From the NCBI GenBank assembly GCA_024449915.1, contig JAMZAV010001277.1, positions 112,037-176,036 on the forward strand: a DNA stretch of 64,000 bases. The letters run 5' to 3'. This document shows positions 47,091 through 59,539 of the stretch, piece by piece (position 1 is the first letter of the stretch; each line of letters begins with the position of its first letter). The notes below the pieces were generated by a model. It saw nothing but the letters and a program-made list of their open reading frames with translations, was not told the origin of the DNA and did not search any database. Source of the stretch: Sweltsa coloradensis. Lineage: Eukaryota > Arthropoda > Insecta > Plecoptera > Chloroperlidae. The position numbers and the translations under genes are program-made.

Positions 47091-47248
47091 CCAAAACATC
47101 GCAACTTGGAGTCATTCTCGAGTGGGGCCCACAGGAACCCAATGGAGGTCGAAAAGAAAACTGCATCAATTTGAATGTAAAAAACAACTTGTATCACGAT
47201 GGCAACTGCGAAGATCAGCGTCCTTTTGTCTGCGAAGCTTTTGAGTGA
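47091..47248 (+). CDS. C-type lectin domain protein, last coding exon
   Basis: Acceptor TCTCTTTTGATGAAG|CC, chosen because it is the one whose phase restores the frame after the phase-1 donor at 46200. An earlier AG at 47070 has the wrong phase. It encodes VILEWGPQEPNGGRKENC, then GNCEDQRPFVCEAFE and TGA. The EPN tripeptide is the mannose-type calcium and sugar-binding motif. Three cysteines here plus one in the preceding exon make the four conserved cysteines of the fold. The second calcium motif, usually WND, reads YHD before GNC, so sugar binding may be altered. The intron is 890 bases. Confidence 0.85.
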
Positions 47249-47987
47249 CTCCATAGAACTGCGAGACCAATATAGTTTACACGTTATCCAGAAAATTCGA
47301 GTTTGTCGCACTTGCACCATGCAAAAGTTTTGCAAACGGGTCATAATAATTATTGTGTTACAAAGGTGATAAAGGTTTTTGGATGTTGATGCTAAGAACA
47401 TCATGAGTGTGAAGTATAACATATAGTTTTGATCCCAATTTTGTTGGGAGACAATAATGCACATATTATTGTAGAATCTTACGATGGTGCTTCTTGCTAC
47501 AAAGTCTTGGGTAGAAAGCTTCCTAGAAACGCGATCCTTTTTTATTGAAGGACCTTTTTATTGAAAATAGATAGTTCCACAAATTCCTACTGGCAAAGCT
47601 TAGTTTCTGTGGATGATATAATGAACTTGATAAATAGCTTTTATAACGCAAAAAAATTTCTCACTTTAGTACCGATAACATACTAAATTATTGAAACTTT
47701 TGTAAGGACTACCCACAATAAATTACACAATAATAATCGACATACGTATTTTCTCAAACCGGACATATAAATTCGTACACGGGACCATGAATTCTGATTT
47801 AACATGCAATTGGGTAGCAGTTCCGAATGCAGATTACTAACATTTGGGTATTGAAGCAGTGAAGAGTTATTTATCGCTAAAATGTTGTAATGTTAAGATT
47901 CCAACATTTCGTGTTGCGGAGGAGCTTACATTAGCATGCGTTCACACGGCATAATGCTATTAGCATCAGACCGAACAGAACTTATCT
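47249..47987. other. 3' flank of the lectin gene
   Basis: Should include the 3' UTR. An AATAAA near 47718 is a possible polyadenylation signal, somewhat distant. No other feature seen. Confidence 0.35.
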
Positions 47988-48177
47988 TGTCTTCTGTATG
48001 ATCCCTGGGCTGTTTCGTCGTGTCGATGATGAGGCACTGCTCGACGTTTCGCCACCCATGTTGGTGGCTTCTTCAAGAAGAATCATTCTTGAAGAAGCCA
48101 CCAACATGGGTGGCGAAACGTCGAGCAGTGCCTCATCATCGACACGACGAAACAGCCCAGGGATCATACAGAAGACA
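47988..48177. repeat. 190-bp almost perfect hairpin palindrome, 6-base loop
   Basis: The two arms of about 92 bases appear identical from TGTCTTCTGTATGATCCCTG inward to GTGGCTTCTTCAAGAA, around a loop GAATCA. No mismatch was found by eye. Both strands therefore read open in the same frame (…EEATNMGGETSSSASSSTRR…), which is a consequence of the symmetry. I suspect that reading belongs to a transposon, but I cannot name it. Confidence 0.92.
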
Positions 48178-50457
48178 TCTACGGGTCGTGAAAGCCTACA
48201 ACATCTCAGAACTTGTCTTATTAGGAGGTGAATCTTTGGATTTTGTTTTTTAGATTTTTCAATGATCTGCTGATTTTGGATTCCAAATTGACATCAAAGT
48301 TGAATTAAAATCCGAAGTTTAATTTTATTTCCAAAATTTTTTTTTTTGCAATTTTTCATTGATATAATTATTTAACATGTTCAAATTAAATCTGGGAAAC
48401 AAAATATACGGGACATCCCGGAAATGTGGGTTTTTTGTGTTTTTATACACAATTTGAATTTACATAAATCCTTCAAATCGTGAGAATTATATAAGGAAAA
48501 TTCTACCAATTTTGAACATAAGAAAGCAGCTTTTCAACCGGGTTTAAAGTATGAAAACCTGGCAGATTTAACAGTGTAGACTTTGCAAAGTGGTGGGAAA
48601 TTGGAAACCACTGATCCAAAGAAAGATAAATTCTGTTTTAAAATAGACCAATGCAAATTAAATAAACAAAACTTAAATGAACTAACAATTTAAGTAGAAA
48701 CAACTAAAAATCGCAAAGTAGCGTTTAAGTCGCAATAACTATGCACGATGCACAAGAGTGTTTTAAAATTGATTGTGTTTTTGCTTGAATACACATTTTT
48801 TCAGCAGGACAGGTAATATTATTTCTATGTTATTCTTTTGCATGTATTTACTTCAATACCAATGATTATATAACATGGAATGAACAATAAAATAAACACA
48901 TTATGAAAACAAATTATTATGTTGATATGAATAAAACACACGTTTGCCTCTATAGTGAATCCAAATCGATCCTGTGGACATCCCAAGTTTCGCTATAGGA
49001 TTGCAGTGTTAACTTGCAGGGGCGCCGAATCCGTGGGTGCTCAGGGGGAGGCACCCCACCAAATATTCTGATTAAAAAAAAGGAGTATACAATAAAAAGT
49101 TTTGAGCTATCTACATTCCCAAAATCGTTCACAGATTAGTTAGTTTAGAGAATAGAGTGATTGTTGATAAATCTTGCAGTTTGATGGTAAATCTGATTGT
49201 AACTCAATTGTGAAAATTGCCCTGTGGCATTTTCTTGTTTTGCAAATAACAAATCTACAACGATAAAATATAACTTTTCCGTGCATGCCTGAACAGAAAC
49301 GAGAATTTAGATTTTAAATTTTAAATATATTATAAATAATTGTGGATAGGTAAAAAATATGATTCAACAATCAGTAGTGGATACAGGGGGTGGGGGTGTA
49401 CGGTGGGGGATTGTCATACCCCCTCCCCCATGAGATTCTGTTTTGACTTCAATCACCAATTGCGCAATTGTCGATTATTTACTGGTTTTTAGGCAATCTT
49501 AAGTTGAAAAGCCGCAAATTTTCTCGTCTTCGGCGAAAAGGGGTGCTGAAAACCCGATCTTTCAAACATACACTGATTTTGTAAAACTGAGCTCACTCCC
49601 CCCACCCGCCTAGATATACGTAGATAGTTTTCGTTATACAATTATATGAAAATCTTGAAAATAAATCCCATTAATCAGGGTTATCCGCCACTGAATAAAA
49701 TATACCGAAATCATGACAACTTGCAGCAAAAACGTATTGGAAAATCACTGACGGAAAGAATTCAAAATGTTAGTGAAATATTTCAGCACCCCTCGGAATT
49801 AAGAAAACTCGGCGCCCCTTGGTACACATCCATCCTTAACTTGTAGTCGGGGTTACTTTATTATATTTAATCAACTGTTAATTTTAAATCAACTGACTTG
49901 AAATAACCATTATATAAAAGTAAGAATCAATATGTTATAATTGTAAAAAACAGTCATGGACTAAATAACGTTTAACAAAATATCTCCCTTTGTTGCGCTT
50001 TAAAAACATTGCACTGCACTGTTTGTGCTGGTGTAAATTGTCCTTGAATATTAATAACAATATCATGAAATAAATATATCTCTTAGAAATTACAAACTGC
50101 TTCTTATGATGTACTACTGCATTTGATTATAGAAATTCTATTACGAAGCAAATGACAATAATAAACTGAAAACTTCATGCAAGAATCTGTAGAATGTACA
50201 CCCCACCCCACCCCATCAAAATTAATAAAGTTTATTTGAAACCCCTTCATGTTGAGAAGTAGCTTTAAGTGCCCTTCTTCCCCCATCTTCACAATGTTGA
50301 ATCCCAAAAATCTAATAATGCTTTGTACAGGTAGGCTACAGCAAACGCAATAAAATTACACCAAAAGTTTGTAACACAATTTCAAATGTGATATCGGTGC
50401 GCATAGCTGTGAACTGAACTGAGAATATAATTCACATTGCGGGATTTAATAATTTGT
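48178..50457. other. Unassigned DNA
   Basis: AT-rich, with two short G/C-rich patches (49015-49065 and 49385-49435) that look like ends of non-autonomous elements (GGCACCCCACC and CCCCCTCCCCC). No coding region is supported. Confidence 0.4.
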
Positions 50458-50865
50458 TGGATGAGCGAAGCGAAGACTTCAATTTCACTGACCCCCCCCC
50501 CCCCCCCAAAAAAAAAAAAAAAAAAACATTTACTCTGGTGTTTTTTTTTTTGTTTGTTTGTTTGTTTTTCTGTCGGTTTGTTCGCGCTCTACTGGACAAA
50601 CGGCATATGCGATCTTGATCAAAATTGGAGGGGACCTTTGAAATCTCTGAACTTATACTTGCCACGTTTTTGGGTACAATCGAAGAAATATTTCTCATGA
50701 ATATCTTACTTTTACGATTTTTTCCCGGGTTTTTAATACGATATTTTCGTGATATTTGGGCCGATTCTGACCAAACGGGTGGGGCAACAACGTACACATT
50801 TCACATGGACATTAAGGTAATGGTAATGTATTGCCTTTTGATAGAAAAAGTCGATAAAGTTATTA

Positions 50866-53820
50866 TTCTTTATTTATCTAATACAGAATTTACATTCCAG
50901 AGAACATTAGATATAATAGAGCAAACTTTACATAATTTGAATATATTAATGCTACAACACATATTTTTTACAATTATACATTACTAACTTGTTTTCACTT
51001 CACTATATAAACTATACATACAAATTTTCCGTTTGAAGACCTATCTATCTAGTGAAGCTAGAATAGAGTTCTGATTACAACAACAAATAATAACATAATG
51101 ACAATAATACATTGAGAATTATACTAAAGATAGTGTACAATTAAGACTATAGTAACAAGTTGAAAATTGGCTGGGCTCAGAAACAAATTTAATTAGCAAT
51201 AAACAATTAAACACAATAATTGTAGGTAGGCATAGTATAAAAATTAATACATGAGAACTGACTCTAAATGTAATTTGGTGAATTGATTTATTGGTTTCAG
51301 TCAAATATGTGCTCTAAGATTACTTACTGTTCAGTGCGATACGACATTTTCGTTTGGTATTAAAAGGTGTACTTGAAAAGAGATCCAAGTTTAGAGGAGT
51401 ATTTGAATAATTGAGGCTGTTGTAGGTTTCTTGAATTCTGACTAACGGAGAGTATTTGAATGTATTATTCTTGACTTGGGTGGATAAAAGAGCTTAGTGT
51501 TGCGAGATCGTCTAACTGGAACGTTGAAACTAACAAGTTCCAACAGTTTCAGGACTGTCAATCTCACACTGTACAATTTTATGAAGGAACACCAAGTCTG
51601 AGGTTGTCCGTCTGTCCACCAGTGGCGGCATGTTGTATTCCCTACACAAGTTAGTATAGTCTCTCCTGCGGTAAATAACAGATGATTTATAACATAACCG
51701 TTTAACAAGCCTCTGTTGCAGTCTCTCAACATTGCTGATTTTAGTAACGTGGTAAGGTGACCACACCTCGCTACCGTAATCAACAATGGGACGAACCATG
51801 GCGAGATAAAGCCGTCTAATTGTCTGGGTTGAAAAGTCTCTATTGCATGTTCACTTAACAACCCCAACATTTTGAAGGCCTTACCCATCATTACTTCGTA
51901 GTGCTTGTTATAACTTAGGTCGGAAACTTATATGGATACCTAGGTCTTTAACAGTGTTTACCCTTTCCAGAAACGTGTTTTTTTATTTTATATGCAAAGT
52001 CAATTGTGTTCTCTTTATTGGTGTAGGTAATAATTGTGCACTTCAATGGATTCAGCTTCATCTTCCAGATTCTACACCATTCAACGAGCGCGTCGATATC
52101 TAACTGTAGTTTAATACAGTCCGCTAAAGATGTTATGGATAGAAATATCTTAGCGTCATCTGCGTACATAAGAATTGATGAAAATTTCAAGCATGAAGGA
52201 ATGTAACATATGTAAATATTAAATAACAAAGGCCCCAGGATTGATCCCTGTGGGACACCAGATGTGACTTCCACTGAATCTGACGAGATGCCATCGATTA
52301 CTACTGACTGTTGTCGACTATGTAAATAGCTTGCAAGTAATTTTAATAGGGGGCCAGCAACGCCCAATTTTTCTAATTTATATACAAGGAGATGGTGACT
52401 TACGCAATCGAAGGCATTTGAAAAGTCCGTATAAACCGTATCCACTTGTTTGTTGTTGTTGATATTCTCGCCAATACTGTGCGTGAAGTAAGCAAGGTTA
52501 GAAATTGTTGAACCGCTTCGGCATAAATCCGTGCTGAGAAGATGGTATATGGAGTCGAACATGGTGAAGTAAATGTTGATGAATAAACTTTTCGAAAACC
52601 TTTGAGAAAATCGGAAGTAGTGATATGGTCTGTAGCTAGTCACTTGAGATTTATCGCCACTTTTAAAAAACAGGTGTAATATTTGCATGCTTCCATAAAT
52701 CCGGGAAGACGCCTTCCTGAAAAATGCAATTATATATTATTTGTAATGGCCCAGCTAGAACGTCAGCACACACCCCTGATAATAGACACTGGCATTTTGT
52801 CGGAGCCCGAAGATTTTCCTGGTTTTAAATTTTTTACACTTTAATTATATCCTTCTTTACGACAAAGAAGGTGGAGAGGTTTGAGGTACCACTTAGTTCA
52901 AAATGAGGTACCTTTTCACTTGGTGTATTTTGCTCTTTGCGTTGAAAAGCTGATTTAAAAAAATTAGAATAAAGTTCACATGACTTGACGGTATCCGTTG
53001 CAGTCTCGTTGTTGTTGGACACTTGTATCGGGATTCGTTGTGAACGGGTTTAATTGTGAATGTAGCTCCAGAATGATTTTGGTGACGGCAACTTGTTGAA
53101 TGACTCCTTTAGATCTTGCATGTGAGTTTTAAATGTTTACCGCTGCAGTTTCTTGAACTCTTGCCTCCGAACACCGTACTTTTTGTAATCTGATTGAAGA
53201 TTAGATTGTTTCCATTTTTGTGGGACCTTGTTTTGGCTTGAAGAGAATTAATTAATGCTGCGTTATAACAGTGGGGATATTTAGCTGGGTTGACTTTAAC
53301 TTCGGGCACAACGTCGTTTATAGCCCCCGAGAGTAGGTCATAGAACAGAGCACATCATTCGTTTGCGTCTGCACCTGAGCTAATAATGCCCCATGGGCAA
53401 CGGTTAAGCCTCTCTCGCAGGTCAGTCAGATTTGCTTTTGCCCAATTAAACATCTTTCTACTCAATGGTTTGTAGAACCCAGGGAATTGCGGAAGTGGTA
53501 TTTGGCATGCTAGGGGAATGTGGTCTGTTGGTATGGGAGAAACAGTTGTGTTGACGTCTAGACTTATAGGTTGGTATTACTTGACAGGACAAGGTCGAGC
53601 ACGTGTTCGTGACAGGTCGGTGATCTGTTATTTTGAAGAAGATCGAATTCAGAGAGAATTCCAAAATAGCAAATTAGGTTGGAGAGAGAGATTTGAGGGG
53701 TGGGACGAAGAACACGAGAGTTTGCTTCCGGTGCCCAGCTCTATGTCTGGCAAGTTGAAGTCCCCAAACAGGAGCAGGTGGTCGCTGGGTCGGAGATCAG
53801 ATTGCAGAGAATCCATAGAA
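50866..53820 (-). mobile_element. 5'-truncated Jockey/CR1-type LINE inside Helitron-like copy G
   Basis: About 2.95 kb. Reading from 53820 the first recognisable protein is the end of the endonuclease (LRPSDHLLLFGDFNLPDI). The linker follows, then reverse transcriptase and the C-terminal region. The endonuclease N-terminus and any ORF1 are missing, so the copy is truncated at the 5' end as is usual for LINEs. Several stops and frameshifts separate the pieces. Confidence 0.82.
51948..52688 (-). pseudogene. LINE reverse-transcriptase core
   Basis: An open stretch of 246 codons holding the conserved reverse-transcriptase blocks: VYTDFSNAFDCVSHHLL (first catalytic Asp), SGVPQGSILGPLLFNIYI and LMYADDAKIF (catalytic YADD). 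The preceding block (SYRPYHYFRFSQRFSKSL) looks damaged compared with the usual YRPIS. The following C-terminal region continues in other frames at 51530-51799 (RPIVDYGSEVWSPY). With the interruptions it should not encode a full protein. Confidence 0.85.
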
Positions 53821-53992
53821 TAAAGGTTTTAATATAAGATTTTTGAGGTATTAACATAGAAACTTGACAACAATCACCTACAATGCGTTCAAAAAGCACT
53901 AACAAAAGTAAAGAGATCCCACGCAAACTCAAAACTTACAAAAAAGCTCATCCATCAACGCGACTCAAAAAAGCGTTCGCGAAGCGGCCTAG

Positions 53993-55255
53993 TTTAACAA
54001 AATGAGCATACAGTGTCATACAGTACATTCACACTCGATAGTTATAGATCACAAAATGGGGAGTAGTAGTCGTAACTATACATTAAGAGTTCGACATTAA
54101 AATATTGTAAAATATAACAACATATTATTACATAAAAACTATGATTATAACCTTGAAAATGTTTGACCGTATTCAGCACAAAACATTCCTAGTCTTGGAA
54201 CGAAATCGGTATAGATAATACCTACCAGATTTAGGTGCTGTAAAATTGGTCAAGTTCTTGACAATTAAAAATAAATAAAAAATCCGTATTTCGAGTCTAC
54301 ACACTTATAACACTAAAATTGTAATAACGTGGTTTTTCATTGGCCGTCGGACGGCAAATAAAAGTGATTTGAGCAGGTTGTGAAACAACCAATAGCTTCC
54401 TTTTAAGAATAGACTTTCCCATGTTTTTAGTTTTACGCCATTTTGAATTCCCAAAATCCCCTTAAACCGTCAGAGAACAAACCTCACCGTCCACAGCGCG
54501 GTGTTGCGTTGTGTTGGGGGGGGGGGGGGGGGGCGAGTTTCGGAATGTTTGATGGAAACAAGCTAAATTAACCACGGCGCTATATCAAATAGCTTCGCTC
54601 GTACGTGATGCGGCCAGTGGTCGAATTGGAATTCTTTCTTAAATTCCACAACAGACAAACATTTACTTGTTTTACCGGACGCTGTAGTAGCGGATGAAAC
54701 TTTCATCGACGAATAATGGGGACAACTAATGATTTCAGCTATAGAAAGTGATTAATTTAGAACGGCGATTTCATCAAACTTCGATAACGTAATTTCACAC
54801 AACATACGAAGAGTCACAATGTTCATAATAAACATTCGAAATCTAATGTAGGGCCTATATCATATTGAATAAAATAAATAAAATACATACTTAATACTAA
54901 ATAGTATAATATGACAACACATTTTCAGAAATCAATTATATTAAATATGTGAATTAAATTGATGAAATTGGATCAATTTAAATTGTTTAAAAACATATTA
55001 ATCTCTACGGAATAATCTAGTAACTAGAAATGCAAAGAAAGCGGGCTGATGGCATGGGAATCGAAACCTTCAACAATACTCTGTGCGTACATTCGTACAA
55101 ACTTGGGTGTGACTTTGTAATAATACATTTTTATGTCGAATGCCACTGATGTGTGTTTATATTCTGTAAAAATATAACTAGGTTAATAGTCCAAATAACA
55201 CATTCGAGGAATGGGTGATTCTGCGTACTGATTGTAGCGGAACGGCACTCATTGA
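53993..55255. other. Unassigned DNA
   Basis: No coding region or named repeat apart from the poly-G run. Confidence 0.45.
54518..54534. repeat. Poly-G run
   Basis: An uninterrupted run of about 17-18 G. Similar runs occur near 12871, 35475, 35964, 36295 and 45657. Their lengths are hard to sequence and may be inexact. Confidence 0.8.
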
Positions 55256-56262
55256 GAATACTTCAATTTTAGTATAAAAGCATGAAATTTGGCATGATGA
55301 TCGGACATACCCTACTGATGATTTAAGGAATTGGGGTCAATCAAAAATTTACCCGGGAAACCCCTGAAATCAAAGATGGCGTCCAAACATGGCCTACTTT
55401 TTTAAATTATGGTCCTATGTTATTCATTTTCACTTTACGCACGTACTTTCAAGTACTGAATAAAAATTTGAGGGTCAAATTAACTTTTTTAGATCATAAA
55501 CCTCTCAAAATTAAAGATGGCGGCCAAAAAATTTAAATTTCGGTTTATACACGTATTGAGCTGCTGAGTTTCATTTTGAGGTAGAAAATATTTTTTGTGA
55601 GATTTATTGGTCACATAACCTAGAAAAAGTTTGAAAAAGGAAGAAACAACATTTTGTAATGTGATCATTTACTTATTGCTGGTAGCCAAACCTGAAAAAA
55701 AAAACACTAGTACGTATTTAACAAACAATAATATAACAAAAAAAGCTGTGGAATAAATTAATGTTTTTTATACACGTACTATAGTATGTTTTTATCAGGT
55801 TTGGCTCCCAGTGATAAGTAAATAATCACATTACAAAATGTTGTTTCTTCCTTTTTCAAACTTTTTCTAGGTTATGTGACCAATAAATCTCACAAAAAAT
55901 ATTTTTACCTCAAAATGAAACTCAGCAGCTCAATATACGTGTAGAAACCGAAATTTAATCAAATCCGTTAATAAATGACAAACTGTTTTTTTGCCGCCAT
56001 CTTTAATTTTTAGAGGTTTCTAAATTTTAAAAAAAGTTAATTTGAACCTCAAATTTATAATTAGTACTTAACAGTTCGTGCGTAAGTGAAAATGAATAAC
56101 ATAGGACCATAATTTAAAAATAGTAGGCAATGTTTGGACGCCATCTTTGATTTTAGGGGTTCCTGGGTAAATTTTCGATTGGACCCATTTCCTTAAATCA
56201 TCAGTAGGGTCTGTCCAATCATCATGCCGAATTTCATGCTTAGATACTAAAATTGAAGTATT
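55256..56262. mobile_element. Large fold-back element, ~470-bp arms
   Basis: GAATACTTCAATTTTAGTAT at 55256 is mirrored near 56262 by ATACTAAAATTGAAGTATTT. The arms pair through GGCATGATGATCGGACATAC, ACATTTTGTAATGTGATCAT and GCCAAACCTG against their complements, around a centre at about 55720-55771. Each arm also holds AAAGATGGCG-type words. Arm differences are scattered with small indels. No protein. Confidence 0.82.
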
Positions 56263-57303
56263 TCGTGGATATCTCTAGATATACCGCCTGTCTATTGGGC
56301 TCGTTGCCCATGAGATGGAATGCCTATGTCGGCCTCTGATGGCCAAATAATGTTTCTTTTGTTTGAGAGTTCAGAAGAGGAGAGAGGTGAAGACAAGCTC
56401 TGCCCGACAGTTTTTATTTGTTAATTCAACCGTTTATCTTACAGTACGTCTGTGTTTAAGACTATAATCCGTATTATCAGACTGACGATGACATAACAAT
56501 ATTAATTTTAAATATAACACAATATTTCGACTGATTATCTGCAGCCATTGACAAGTGCAAGTTTATTTATTAATTAATACGAAATATTGTTATTTTTTAA
56601 TATTAATGTTATTTCCAATTCAATTATGCTAATATGCTGCTATGCATTATGTTATTATAACCTATTTCAAAACTACGTAACTGAGTAGTCGAAATGAATT
56701 TATAAATAATTAACCCAACATCTTGTAAAATAACACGGTTAACTATATTGTTTTACACGGAATTATGAAGTTAGTTTTGTCGATATTATATACTTAAAAT
56801 TTATACATACTAAGACAACCAATTCCCTCGCCAGAGCTCATTCAACATCGTAATTAAAATATGTGTATGTTTAACCCACATTCAACGAATAAACATTTAA
56901 TAAATGTAGTTTTAGTATATTTATTTTCTGTTTTTAGGATAAGTGTTGTAAAGGTCTAGCAGTTGAAATTCCTTAAGGCTTATCGGATAAAAACTGGAAT
57001 GCGGAAGAATCCGAATAATGTTGCGCAGATTTTTCCGGGCACATGACTGATTAAAACCACAAAAAAATCGAACATTATTGAGAGGCTTTTCACATTAAAT
57101 AATATCAACATGCGGAATACGCGCGCCTCGATAGATTGGGAATCTCGAAAAATAGCTAAGAAGGGAGTTTAATACAACACGTTGGTGTTACATTATAAAC
57201 TCATTCTCACCGAAGAACACACTTTGGGTATCGTACAGAACCTAGAGTCCTGGCTTCAGAATCCGTGCATTACGAGTGCATTTGTTGTTTTACTTATTTA
57301 TTT

Positions 57304-57386
<83 letters not shown>

Positions 57387-58139
57387 TAATAATATGTAAG
57401 AAAAAGCCTCATTCAAAAGTGTCCACATTGATACAGATGGGGGTAAAGATTAATAATTGTTTCCAAAAACCATGTAGCGTCTATTAGTTTTAACAGTGCA
57501 GTCACCTTTTCTATAAGTACACACAAAGTGAATTTAATAATATATTCCAATACAAAATGTAAAAAATAACAGAAAAAACACATTTAAAGTTTAATCAGTT
57601 ACCCCACTCTATTCATGTTTTTCTCAAGATTTCTCTTTCTCGTTCCGAAAGAAACATTTTACAGCAATTTAACTGGAATTTTCAAATTCTGCAAACTTTT
57701 TAGTGAATTAAATATTTTTTATTGACAAAATGAGCTTGCAATGATCTAAAGCATAACTTTATTTGATATAGATTCGCCATCTGATAATTATGTTACTTTA
57801 ATTTAGCAAATGGCCCGCACACAAGTATTTAAGACTTTGCGGGCTTCTCCCACTTTATTTGAAATAGAATAGATGGTATTATGAACTAGCCACTGTTTGT
57901 GTAAACCATATCATGTATTTGTTTGAGAATTAAATTAATACATCGGAATCTGAAAATCTGAAATGTAAGATCGTTTTACGAAATTGATGAAAGCTTATGC
58001 TAGAGAGGAGAAACACACCACAAAATAAAAATAATACTCAGCCTAGGTCAACTTTTATATATATAAAAAAAGTATTATTTTGCTTTATTTCGGGAAAAGG
58101 TAAATGACCAAAATAACAGATATCTACTTAATGAATGAA
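56263..58139. other. Unassigned AT-rich DNA
   Basis: Contains the (TTTA)n run given separately. No coding region is supported; the frame through the TTTA run is an artefact. Confidence 0.5.
57295..57388. repeat. (TTTA)n microsatellite
   Basis: About 23 TTTA units in a row with one interruption near the start. Confidence 0.97.
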
Positions 58140-58350
58140 ACTCTGGTACGCGAGGTCACTGATTCGAATCCTACTATCAGCAATCTTGACAGAAAGTTTT
58201 CCGAGCATTTCTCCGGTTGTTCACATGGAAATGCTCGATTCGATTCCGCTTAAATAGCACTCGGACAGTTTGCAATAACCCTAACCCCTAAATACCTATA
58301 GTTCGGCACCTGCAGAAAGTTTCACCAGTTACATCTAAAGTGCACCCTAC
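58140..58350 (+). mobile_element. SINE of the GGCAATCCTGACTGAA family, decayed
   Basis: GGTCACTGATTCGAATCCTAC (B-box region) is followed by AGCAATCTTGACAGAAAG, matching the copy near 10510 in order. The tRNA-like A box is poorly preserved. Confidence 0.5.
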
Positions 58351-58504
58351 GGCGGGTATCATTAGGTAAGAAGTATAACCACTGGACCACAGATAGTAGA
58401 ATCCACGTAGTGTACTCTGTTATCTGTGACGGGACCATGAATCAACAATTACACTTCTACTGTATAGCACTGTGTACCTGCCACCCTCTAATACAATGTG
58501 AGTT

Positions 58505-58665
58505 AAATACAGTATCAACTACATATTTGGTTGGTTATCGCTCACTCGTCAATTACGTCGGGGCCTACAGGGTTGGCTTGGTTGCTTTGGTTTAATGTTT
58601 CCTACTGAAAATCAGTTATATAATTGAGTGGGTAGACTCTAAATACGAATTTATTTATTCTATCA
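58505..58665 (+). mobile_element. tRNA(Gly)-like SINE, 5'-truncated copy 3
   Basis: Shares with copies 1 and 2 TTGGTTATCGCTCACTCGTC, GGCCTACAGGGTTGGCTT, CTACTGAAAATCAGTTATAT and the TGAGTGGGTAGACTCTAAAT tail. The head is missing. Confidence 0.7.
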
Positions 58666-59539
58666 TCAATAAAATATTATAAAATCACTGAAAATTAAAA
58701 CTAAATAATCTAAAAATAATCTTTAATACAGTTATTTAAACCCATGTCTTGTTTTTGATTCATTTCACAAGCTACCACTGATAATCATCTCAGATATCTA
58801 ATGTAACTCGTTTATTCCTGTCTTAGTATATAAGTAGGTATATTGTTCGTAGTTAAATAAGTTTTATATTTTACATTATCAATATCATTATTATGATTTT
58901 ATTTTGGCCACACCTCAGGGGATCAATTTCTTTCAGTGGACAAAAACAAATGTATTTAGAAAATGTGTATTATTCTATATTAAATAAATATTCTATTTTA
59001 GTTCTATTTTTATCCAAAACCTGCGAACAACTCTTGGTGATTATAAACCTGGGTAAGGAAGAAAAATCATTTTTTGTAGCCGGACGTCGTTCGATTTATA
59101 GAAAATTAAACGAACCCGACTCGGACGTTTTCCATTAACAAAGTGAAAAGCTAATTTGAAAATATGCATGCGACATGACCGAAGCCTGTCCTGTCACATC
59201 AAAGGAGAAATTAACTTTACGTCGATGAATTCAATCATGGGGAACTTGAAACGCGCAATCGTTACGGAAATACCATACAGAAATTCAAAACATCTGAATA
59301 AGAAACAAATTTGAGGAAAGTCGAGTCCGTTGTTGATGTATTGTTTTGTTACTGTATGTCCTTCGTTTAAAATGTTATGGATTAAGTAAATAAATATTGT
59401 TTGTTTTGTCAAAATGACCAAGAGAGTAAATAAAAATGATTCATAATAGATAGTTTAGATTCAATTTCAGCTTCAAAGTTGTACGTTTTCTCCTTTCCGC
59501 CCTCTTATTATAAAAATAAATGTGCAAATGCAAACATAG
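58666..59539. other. 3' flank of the ionotropic receptor gene
   Basis: No gene supported. The frames at 58893-59138 and 59194-59421 have no recognisable domain. Confidence 0.45.

Larger units (their letters stand above)
50458..53992 (+). mobile_element. Helitron-like element, copy G, split by a LINE insertion
   Basis: The 5' part (50458-50865) opens TTGGATGAGCGAAGCGAAG and runs into subfamily-D interior (TTCTGACCAAACGGGTGG, ACATGGACATTAAGGTAAT). The 3' part (53821-53992) carries the D-type right flank (ATTGTAGGTGATTGTTGTCA on the minus strand), the inverted GCTCATCCATCAACGC, the hairpin AACGC-11-GCGTT and CTAG. The interruption falls where intact copy D reads CTATGGATTCTGGGTAACTT. Between them sits a minus-strand LINE. 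Confidence 0.85.

Noticed and set aside
47988..48177. Hammerhead-ribozyme-like words (GATGATGAG and CGAAAC) in the 190-bp palindrome
   Set aside because: The core CTGANGA is not present (the first base is A) and the GAAA element lies on the other arm in the wrong order, so no hammerhead fold can be drawn.
57182..57487. Frame with Phe/Ile/Tyr/Leu repeats
   Set aside because: It is the translation of the (TTTA)n repeat.
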